Shown: positions 35,116-40,416 of the stretch, piece by piece
How the letters are laid out: each line of letters opens with the position of its first letter
Numbering within the stretch: the first letter of the stretch is position 1
Origin: an uncultured Acetatifactor sp.
Lineage (GTDB): Bacteria > Bacillota > Clostridia > Lachnospirales > Lachnospiraceae
Direction: 5' to 3'
DNA: 40,416 nt
NCBI GenBank assembly: GCA_947631615.1
Contig: CANRLX010000018.1
Span: 1 to 40,416 of the forward strand
Translations under genes and position numbers: made by a program
Notes under the pieces: model-generated
What the model was told of the DNA's origin: nothing
What the model saw: the letters and a program-made list of their open reading frames with translations, nothing else
Databases searched by the model: none

Positions 35116-35159
35116 GAGTTTATTTCGAGTTTATTTCCAGTTTATTTCGAGTTTATTTT
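35116..35159. repeat. Four 11-bp tandem repeats between spo0A-C and glgA
   Basis: GAGTTTATTTC, GAGTTTATTTC, CAGTTTATTTC and GAGTTTATTTT stand head to tail. The block starts 12 bases upstream of the glgA -35 box and overlaps the stop codon of the preceding gene. The 11-bp period is about one DNA turn, so each unit presents the same face. Confidence 0.85.
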
Positions 35160-35674
35160 CGGTAGGACAGTCGAATTTTATCTGCGATCAGCGCGATAAA
35201 CTCGGAATTTGTGGGTTTTCCCTTGCCCGTGTCGATGGTGTACCCAAACAGCGCGTCCAGAGTCTCCATGCGTCCTCTGCTCCAGGCGACCTCTATCGCG
35301 TGGCGGATCGCCCTCTCCACCCGGCTGGGCGTCGTCTGAAACCGCTTGGCGATGGTCGGATACAAAATCTTCGTGATGGAGCTGATCATGGACGGGTCCT
35401 CCACAGACATCATGATTGCCTCGCGCAGGTATTGGTACCCCTTGATGTGCGCCGGAACCCCGATCTCATGGATCATGTCGGTCACGTCCTGCTCCAGATC
35501 CCGCTCCTCCTTTGTCTTTTCCTCAACGCTCTCCACCGCTTTCCGAGCGCTGCTCCCCTTGCCGGAGGGCACCGTGATCATGATCTGAAATTCCTTGTCC
35601 GTATTCATCAGATCTCCGAGAATTTTGTACACCTTATCGTTATCCTTCGTAGCGGTGATATTCAACTGTTCCAT
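35153..35674 (-). CDS. Stand-alone Spo0A C-terminal (DNA-binding) domain protein
   Basis: A 173-residue protein whose C-terminal 110 residues match the Spo0A effector domain almost fully: [39 protein letters not shown], the recognition helix region [18 protein letters not shown], and [17 protein letters not shown]. Full Spo0A is about 260 residues with a phosphorylated receiver domain. Here the first 60 residues ([20 protein letters not shown]...) do not show a receiver Asp or DD motif. The gene is complete, with GGAGG before its ATG and its own promoter, so it is not a truncation at a border. It probably binds 0A-box DNA without phosphorelay input. Confidence 0.9.
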   Translation of the reverse strand: MEQLNITATKDNDKVYKILGDLMNTDKEFQIMITVPSGKGSSARKAVESVEEKTKEERDLEQDVTDMIHEIGVPAHIKGYQYLREAIMMSVEDPSMISSITKILYPTIAKRFQTTPSRVERAIRHAIEVAWSRGRMETLDALFGYTIDTGKGKPTNSEFIALIADKIRLSYRK

Positions 35675-35720
35675 CAGACTACCTCCAAACTCTAAAAAAA
35701 TCTAAAATTCGTTTTAACCT

Positions 35721-35750
35721 ATTATAAATTGATATTGTTTGATGCTTCAA
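35721..35750 (-). promoter_or_regulatory. Promoter of the Spo0A-C gene
   Basis: TTGAAG and TATAAT are separated by 18 bases on the minus strand. The leader would be about 40 bases. Confidence 0.6.
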
Positions 35751-35784
35751 CACCAACTCATCGCGAGAATCTCCCATTAGCGCC

Positions 35785-35820
35785 AAAAAAAGCGGCAAAA
35801 CGATCCCGTCCCACCGCTTT
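35785..35820 (-). terminator. Intrinsic terminator downstream of ptsI
   Basis: AAAGCGG/CCGCTTT (seven pairs, 18-base loop) is followed on the minus strand by a run of T. It lies about 50 bases beyond the ptsI stop and upstream of the Spo0A-C promoter. Confidence 0.75.
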
Positions 35821-35871
35821 CTACATATTTCTTGCAAACATTCCTATAAAAAACGATAAATCGACAATTCT

Positions 35872-37524
35872 CTAAGCCCTTTTGCCGCCCCTGAGGTCTA
35901 ACCTCCGTATCTGTTGTCTCAGCGGCAGGATCATCGCCGGAGAAACGCTGAGCTCATCAATCCCCATCCGGAGAAACTCCTCCGTGAGCGACACGTCCGC
36001 TCCCAGCTCGCCGCAGATCCCGATCCAGATGCCCGCCCGATGGGCGCTCTCCGCCGCCATCCCGATCAGCTTTAACACCGCCCGATGGCGGGAGTCCGCA
36101 AACTCCTCAAGGCCCGCGTTCTGCCTGTCGAGGGCCAGCGTATACTGGGTCAGGTCGTTGGTGCCCACGCTGAAAAAGTCCACCATGCCCGCAAGCTCCC
36201 CGCTGACAAGAGCCGCCGCCGGCGTCTCGATCATGATGCCGGTGGGAATGTCCCTCTCAAAGGCAATGCCCTCCTCCTTTAACTCCCTCCGCACCTCCTC
36301 CTCGATCCTGCGGATCCGGATCAGCTCCTCCGGCGAGGTGATCATGGGATACATCACGCGCAGCCTCCCGTAGAGGCCCGCCCGATAGAGCGCGCGGAGC
36401 TGTACCTTGAAAAGCTCCGGCCTCTTCAGACAGATGCGGATGGCCCGAAGCCCCAGCGCCGGATTCTCCTCCGGAGAAAGCCCCAGGTAAGGCACTTTCT
36501 TGTCCGCTCCGATGTCCATGGTGCGGATGATCACTTCCTTTCCCCCCATCCGCTCCAGCACCTTCCGGTAAAAGGCAAACTGCGTCTCCTCGTCCGGCTC
36601 GCTCTCCCGCCCCAGGTACAGGATCTCGCTCCGAAGCAGGCCGATGCCTCCGGCGTCATTTTCGCAGGCGGCGTCCACGTCCTCAAGGCTTCCCGCGTTG
36701 GCAAAGACCCGTATCGCCCTGCCGTCCCGGGTGACGTTGTCCTGTCCCTTCAGAAGGTGGAGCGCCGCCAGATGCCGGTCGGACTGCTCCTTTTTCTCCC
36801 GCAGCAGGCGCAGCGTCTCCTCGTCCGGCTCCACACAGACCACGCCGCTGTAGCCGTCCACCGCCGCGTTCAGCCCGTCGTACTCGTCCGACAGCTCCCC
36901 TCCCACCTCCACAAGGGCCGGTATTCCCATGCTTCTGGCCAGGATCGCCGTGTGGGAGTTGACGCTGCCGCCGCGCATGACGAAGCCCAGCACCAGCTCT
37001 CTCGGGAGCTGCACCGTCTCGCTGGGCATCAGATCGTCCGCCGCGATAATGGAAGGCTCCTCAGGGATCAGATCCCGCAGATCCTCGCCTCCCTCCTCCG
37101 ACAGGATCCGGATCAGGCGCCTGGAAATATCCAGGACGTCCTGCGCCCGCTGATCCATATAGTCGTCCCCCATGGATCGGAACATCCGCGCAAAATTCTC
37201 CCCTGTGGTCTGAATGGCGTACTCCAGGTTGACGCTCTGCGTGTTCACCAGGTTCCGCACGCTCTCCACATATTCCTCATCCTCAAGCATCATCTCGTGG
37301 ATCTCAAAAATGGCCGCGTTCGCCTCGCCCACTCTCGCCCTCGTGGTCTCGTAGAGCTTGTGGAGCTGTCGGGCGGCCTCCTCCCTCGCCCGCGCAAAGC
37401 GTCCAAGCTCCTCCTCCTTGTCCTCCACCGGACGGCGGACGGCCTCCCGCTCCCTTCCCCGATAGAAGAAGATGGGGCCGATACAGATATCGCGAAATAC
37501 GCTCTTTCCCTGAAGTGTCAGCAT
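35872..37524 (-). CDS. ptsI: PTS enzyme I (phosphoenolpyruvate-protein phosphotransferase)
   Basis: Transfers phosphate from PEP to HPr, the first step of sugar uptake by the PTS. From the ATG at 37524 (GGAAGG upstream) it has 550 residues. The phosphorylated histidine lies in GGSVNSHTAILARSMGIPA at residue 191, as in E. coli (189). The PEP-binding barrel has IMIETPAAALVSGELA, VGTNDLTQYTLALDRQN and the catalytic cysteine in GICGELGAD. Length is slightly shorter than the usual 570. No HPr (ptsH) gene lies beside it in this window. Confidence 0.95.
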   Translation of the reverse strand: MLTLQGKSVFRDICIGPIFFYRGREREAVRRPVEDKEEELGRFARAREEAARQLHKLYETTRARVGEANAAIFEIHEMMLEDEEYVESVRNLVNTQSVNLEYAIQTTGENFARMFRSMGDDYMDQRAQDVLDISRRLIRILSEEGGEDLRDLIPEEPSIIAADDLMPSETVQLPRELVLGFVMRGGSVNSHTAILARSMGIPALVEVGGELSDEYDGLNAAVDGYSGVVCVEPDEETLRLLREKKEQSDRHLAALHLLKGQDNVTRDGRAIRVFANAGSLEDVDAACENDAGGIGLLRSEILYLGRESEPDEETQFAFYRKVLERMGGKEVIIRTMDIGADKKVPYLGLSPEENPALGLRAIRICLKRPELFKVQLRALYRAGLYGRLRVMYPMITSPEELIRIRRIEEEVRRELKEEGIAFERDIPTGIMIETPAAALVSGELAGMVDFFSVGTNDLTQYTLALDRQNAGLEEFADSRHRAVLKLIGMAAESAHRAGIWIGICGELGADVSLTEEFLRMGIDELSVSPAMILPLRQQIRRLDLRGGKRA

Positions 37525-37575
37525 ATGGTGTCCTTCCCTGTAAATTGACGTTGTGGTCACAGTTTCACTAGATAA

Positions 37576-37584
37576 AGTATACCA
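37576..37584 (-). promoter_or_regulatory. Extended -10 promoter of ptsI
   Basis: TGGTATACT on the minus strand is an extended -10 element (TGn-TATACT) with only a weak -35 (TGTAAA) 17 bases upstream. Confidence 0.5.
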
Positions 37585-37605
37585 CAGGCGCGTGTTTTTT
37601 TACAG

Positions 37606-37634
37606 TTGTTTGAGACGGAAAAATGGTTTATACT
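37606..37634 (+). promoter_or_regulatory. Promoter of the DUF4317 gene
   Basis: TTGTTT and TATACT are separated by 17 bases on the plus strand, with the start codon about 24 bases after the expected transcription start. Confidence 0.5.
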
Positions 37635-37664
37635 GGAAACAAAAAACGCATACGGAGGAACCCC

Positions 37665-38810
37665 ATGATCAAACAGGAAGTCGCCGAGCTGAAGAAACTG
37701 CTCACCCAGAAAAACTGCTCCATCACCCGCATCTGCGGATGCTACGTGGACGGGGAAAAAAATAAAAAGACCACCTTCCAGCAGGCCTTTCTGGCGCTGC
37801 CGGAGGAGGAGATGTTTAAATATTTTGAGATCCTGCGAAAGACCCTGTCCGGCACCATGGACAAGAACCTTCTGAACCTGGAATTTCCCCTGGCAAGCGA
37901 GGAAGCGGGCGGCACCCAGGAATTTCTGCTGCGTCTGCGGGACAGCCGGCTGAAGGACGAGGCGCTCTTGGAGGAATTTTACGACCGGATCATCGAATCC
38001 TATGAGTACGTGGGAAACTACCTGATCCTGGCGGTGCACGACGCCTACGACGTGCCGGGGCGGGCCTCCGACGGCCTGGACATGGAGGACGCCTCGGAGG
38101 AGGTGTACGAGTATGTGCTGACCTGTATCTGTCCGGTCAATCTCTCCAAGCCGGGACTGAGCTACAACGCGGCGGAAAACATCTTCCAGAACCGCGTGCG
38201 GGACTGGGTGGTGGACGCCCCCGCCACCGGCTTCCTCTTCCCCGCCTTCAACGACCGCAGCGCGGACATCCACGGCGCCCTTTACTACTCCAAGGATCCC
38301 GAGGAGCTGAACGAGGGGTTCGTGGAGTCCCTCCTGGGCTGTCCTCTGCCGCTGTCCGCTGGAGACCAGAAGGAGACCTTCCACTCCCTCATCGAGGAGA
38401 CGCTGGGGGAAGCCTGCGATATCGAGACGGTGAAAAACATCCACGAGAAGCTGAGCGAGATGGCGGAGGAGCACAAGGAGGAGCCGGCGCCTTTGGTGCT
38501 GGACAAAAACGAGGTAAAGACGCTCTTTGCAAGCAGCGGCGTCTCCAACGACAGGATGGAGGACTTCGACCGGCATTTCGACGAGACCGCCGGAAAGGAC
38601 ACCTCCCTCTTTCTGAGCAATGTGGTGGACGCCCGCTCCTTTGAGGTAAAGACTCCGGATGTGGTCGTCAAGGTAAAACCGGACCGCACGGACCTGATCG
38701 GGACGCGGAACCTAAACGGCAGAGAATGTCTGGTCATCGAGCTGGACGGAAGCGTGGTGGTAAACGGAGTGACCCTCCGCAGGGCCGCCGCTCCCGCAGA
38801 GGAAGACTAG
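37665..38810 (+). CDS. DUF4317 family protein of unknown function
   Basis: A 381-residue soluble protein, no signal peptide or membrane segment. The start at 37665 has GGAGG six bases upstream and gives MIKQEVAELKKLLTQKNCSI. Recognisable blocks are ICGCYVDGEKNKKTTFQQAF, LILAVHDAYDVPGR and VVDAPATGFLFPAFNDRSAD, which I associate with DUF4317 proteins common in Lachnospiraceae. The C-terminal part (FEVKTPDVVVKVKPDRTDLI) may be a small separate domain. It diverges from ptsI. No function should be assigned. Confidence 0.8.
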   Translation: MIKQEVAELKKLLTQKNCSITRICGCYVDGEKNKKTTFQQAFLALPEEEMFKYFEILRKTLSGTMDKNLLNLEFPLASEEAGGTQEFLLRLRDSRLKDEALLEEFYDRIIESYEYVGNYLILAVHDAYDVPGRASDGLDMEDASEEVYEYVLTCICPVNLSKPGLSYNAAENIFQNRVRDWVVDAPATGFLFPAFNDRSADIHGALYYSKDPEELNEGFVESLLGCPLPLSAGDQKETFHSLIEETLGEACDIETVKNIHEKLSEMAEEHKEEPAPLVLDKNEVKTLFASSGVSNDRMEDFDRHFDETAGKDTSLFLSNVVDARSFEVKTPDVVVKVKPDRTDLIGTRNLNGRECLVIELDGSVVVNGVTLRRAAAPAEED

Positions 38811-38849
38811 CGCGGGAAGCCCAGTATGGGAAGCTTGGTACGGGAAATC

Positions 38850-39728
38850 CTAGCGCAGAAAGCGCTTTCTGGCTTCGTCCAAAAATTTTTCCGCGATGGG
38901 CGTAAAGGCCGGATGCCTCTTCCAGATCAGATAGATCTTCGCCTCCAAAGGAGGCGTCAGGGGCCGAAACACCAGGCCGCTCTCCGGACTTGTGTCGATC
39001 AGCCGGTCAAAGGTCAACAGGCAGCCCAGCCCCTCGCGCACAAAGAGAGAACCGTTGTAGGAGAGCCGAAACGATCCCTCCAGGCGCAGCTCGCCGATCC
39101 GTCCCCCGCACCAGTGAAAGATGTCCTTTTTCCACCCCTGTTCGGAGCAAAACAGGGGAAGGCCGATCAGGTCGTCAAAGCCGATCCCCTCTTTCTCCGC
39201 CAGCGGGCAGTCTCCCCGCATCACAAGCCCCCACACATCCGCGCGGGGAAAACAGAGGGAATGATACTTCGCCGCGTCCGGCTCCTCGGCCAGCACCGCG
39301 AAGTCAAGGAGCCCTTTGTCCAGCTTTTCCGTGACCTGCTCCGTGTCCCCGCTGCTGATGTGGTAGCGGAGGCCGGGGCAGTCCTGACGGAAGCGCTTGA
39401 TCTCCTGGGCGAGACAGCGGATCTGGTACGACTCGGCCAGCCCGAAATAAATATCGCCGCCGGTGATATCATCCAGAGTCATAAACTCGTCCAGGATCTT
39501 GTCCGCCAGGGAGACCAGATCCTCCGCCCTCTTTTTGAGAAGGATCCCCTCCTCGGTCAGAGAAATGCTGAAACTGTGCCGCGCAAACAGCTTTTTCCCA
39601 AGCTCCTCCTCCAGCGCCCGAATCGCTTTGGAGAGGGTGGGCTGCGTCACATGGAGAAGCTCCGCGGCCTTTGTCATATTCTCTTCTTCCGCGACGGCTA
39701 GAAAGTATCTTAAAGTCCGGATTTCCAC
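38850..39728 (-). CDS. LysR family transcriptional regulator
   Basis: A 292-residue regulator starting at a GTG (39728) with GGGAGG eight bases upstream. The N-terminus VEIRTLRYFLAVAEEENMTK and AAELLHVTQPTLSKAIRALE form the winged helix-turn-helix. A periplasmic-binding-protein-like effector domain follows. The frame stays open far upstream, but that part covers the promoter and an 18-bp repeat block. It diverges from the hydrolase gene at the right edge, the usual arrangement of a LysR regulator and its target. Confidence 0.92.
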   Translation of the reverse strand: MEIRTLRYFLAVAEEENMTKAAELLHVTQPTLSKAIRALEEELGKKLFARHSFSISLTEEGILLKKRAEDLVSLADKILDEFMTLDDITGGDIYFGLAESYQIRCLAQEIKRFRQDCPGLRYHISSGDTEQVTEKLDKGLLDFAVLAEEPDAAKYHSLCFPRADVWGLVMRGDCPLAEKEGIGFDDLIGLPLFCSEQGWKKDIFHWCGGRIGELRLEGSFRLSYNGSLFVREGLGCLLTFDRLIDTSPESGLVFRPLTPPLEAKIYLIWKRHPAFTPIAEKFLDEARKRFLR

Positions 39729-39775
39729 ACAAATTTCCTCCCGATCCAATGACATACTTATATTATTCCAAAATC

Positions 39776-39820
39776 GAATATCACGATATTCATTATAACC
39801 ATTAGCAGAGAGAATGGCAA
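39776..39820 (-). promoter_or_regulatory. LysR gene promoter with overlapping palindrome
   Basis: TTGCCA (39815-39820) and TATAAT (39792-39797) are 17 bases apart on the minus strand. The perfect inverted repeat GAATAT-CACG-ATATTC (39776-39791) begins right after the -10 box and covers the start site. It is a good candidate for autoregulation by the LysR protein. Confidence 0.7.
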
Positions 39821-39838
39821 GATGGTATTCTATGAATA

Positions 39839-39910
39839 ACTTAAATGTTATGGATGACTTAAGTGCTAGGAATAACTTAAGCGCTAGGGATAGCTTAAAT
39901 GACAGCCGGT
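39839..39910. repeat. Four 18-bp tandem repeats between the LysR and hydrolase genes
   Basis: Four adjacent 18-bp units with the shared core CTTAA: ACTTAAATGTTATGGATG, ACTTAAGTGCTAGGAATA, ACTTAAGCGCTAGGGATA and a diverged last copy. They lie between the LysR promoter and the hydrolase start. Confidence 0.8.
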
Positions 39911-39970
39911 CCGAGGGCCAAGCTGTCACAACGGTGAAAAACTCCACCCAGAAAGGAAGGTCCGGCAAGG

Positions 39971-40416
39971 ATGAAAAAAGAAGATTTGAAATTGACAACG
40001 GAATGGGATAAGACGTTTCCGAAGAGCGAACGGGTGAATCACGACAAGGTGACCTTTGTAAACCGTTACGGGATCACGCTGGCGGCGGATCGGTACACGC
40101 CAAAGGAAAGCTCCGGCAGGCTTCCCGCCATCGCCGTCTGCGGCCCCTTCGGCGCGGTAAAGGAACAGTGCTCGGGTCTGTACGCGCAGACGCTGGCGGA
40201 GAGAGGCTTTTTGACCATCGCCTTCGACCCCTCCTTCACAGGCGAGAGCGGAGGAAATGTGCGGTATATGGCGTCTCCCGACATCAACACCGAGGATTTT
40301 ATGGCGGCGGTGGATTTCCTGTCCCTGCAGGAGAACGTGGATCCGGAGCGGATCGGCATCCTCGGCATCTGCGGATGGGGCGGCATGGCGTTGAACGCGG
40401 CGGCTCTGGACACGCG
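39971..40416 (+). CDS. Alpha/beta hydrolase (partial, runs off the right edge)
   Basis: At least 148 residues of a cytosolic hydrolase beginning MKKEDLKLTTEWDKTFPKSE. The N-terminal strands, the AIAVCGPFGAVKEQ oxyanion region, FDPSFTGESGG, and the nucleophile elbow ILGICGWGGMALNAA are those of the dienelactone-hydrolase-like alpha/beta hydrolases. The elbow carries Cys rather than Ser (GICGWGG), so the nucleophile is probably cysteine or the enzyme is atypical. AAGGAAGG lies upstream of the ATG. It diverges from the LysR gene and may be its target. The C-terminal His and Asp of the triad lie beyond the window. Confidence 0.85.
   Translation, partial: MKKEDLKLTTEWDKTFPKSERVNHDKVTFVNRYGITLAADRYTPKESSGRLPAIAVCGPFGAVKEQCSGLYAQTLAERGFLTIAFDPSFTGESGGNVRYMASPDINTEDFMAAVDFLSLQENVDPERIGILGICGWGGMALNAAALDT

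Noticed and set aside
37557..38576. A 339-residue minus-strand open frame opposite the DUF4317 gene
   Set aside because: Shadow of the plus-strand gene; it also covers the ptsI and DUF4317 promoters.
39814..40011. A 65-residue plus-strand frame between the LysR and hydrolase genes
   Set aside because: It is a translation of the 18-bp repeat block and overlaps the start of the hydrolase gene.

Overview
The window looks like chromosomal DNA of a spore-forming, low-GC-lineage but GC-rich Clostridia, most likely Lachnospiraceae. The basis is the gene content (SpoIIM, a SpoVB-type flippase, a Spo0A-type DNA-binding domain, RemA, RNase Y, a DUF4317 protein), the strong AGGAGG-type ribosome binding sites and the conserved Firmicute gene orders. 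No species can be named from sequence alone. Most of it is housekeeping core genome. No IS element, prophage, tRNA, rRNA or CRISPR was seen.

Layout. (1) 1-8474, all minus strand: polysaccharide deacetylase, bactofilin, pyrH, frr, uppS, cdsA, dxr, rseP, then a PP2C-like gene cut by the left edge. This is the classic translation / undecaprenyl / phospholipid / isoprenoid cluster, here preceded by a cell-surface pair. (2) 8475-15763: aroF-type DAHP synthase on plus, then spoIIM, a NUDIX hydrolase, a PLP aminotransferase, a membrane glycosyltransferase-like protein and rny on minus. (3) 15949-23554, minus: recX-recA under a promoter with two LexA boxes, and a yicC-remA-gmk-rpoZ-rimO-pgsA-cinA cluster with a consensus promoter before yicC. 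(4) 23697-24097: a compact locus that reads as a type I toxin-antitoxin system, with two convergent promoters, a shared two-way terminator and a 52-residue hydrophobic peptide. (5) 24126-29528, minus: a MATE transporter with a C-terminal frameshift, then a blaI / M56 sensor / lipoprotein unit. (6) 29529-29966: an intergenic region with nine 18-bp tandem repeats, then rqcH on plus. (7) 31840-37524, minus: SpoVB-like flippase, glgA, a receiver-less Spo0A-C protein and PTS enzyme I. (8) 37665-40416: a DUF4317 gene, a LysR regulator and a divergent alpha/beta hydrolase cut by the right edge.

The genes form a few functional blocks: envelope precursor synthesis (uppS, cdsA, dxr, pgsA, deacetylase, flippase), RNA and ribosome quality control (frr, rimO, rny, yicC, rqcH, rpoZ), SOS/DNA repair (recA, recX, cinA) and carbon handling (ptsI, glgA, aroF). 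The most novel signals are the type I toxin-antitoxin candidate, several short tandem-repeat arrays placed at promoters, the stand-alone Spo0A output domain and the G-tract frameshift in the MATE gene.
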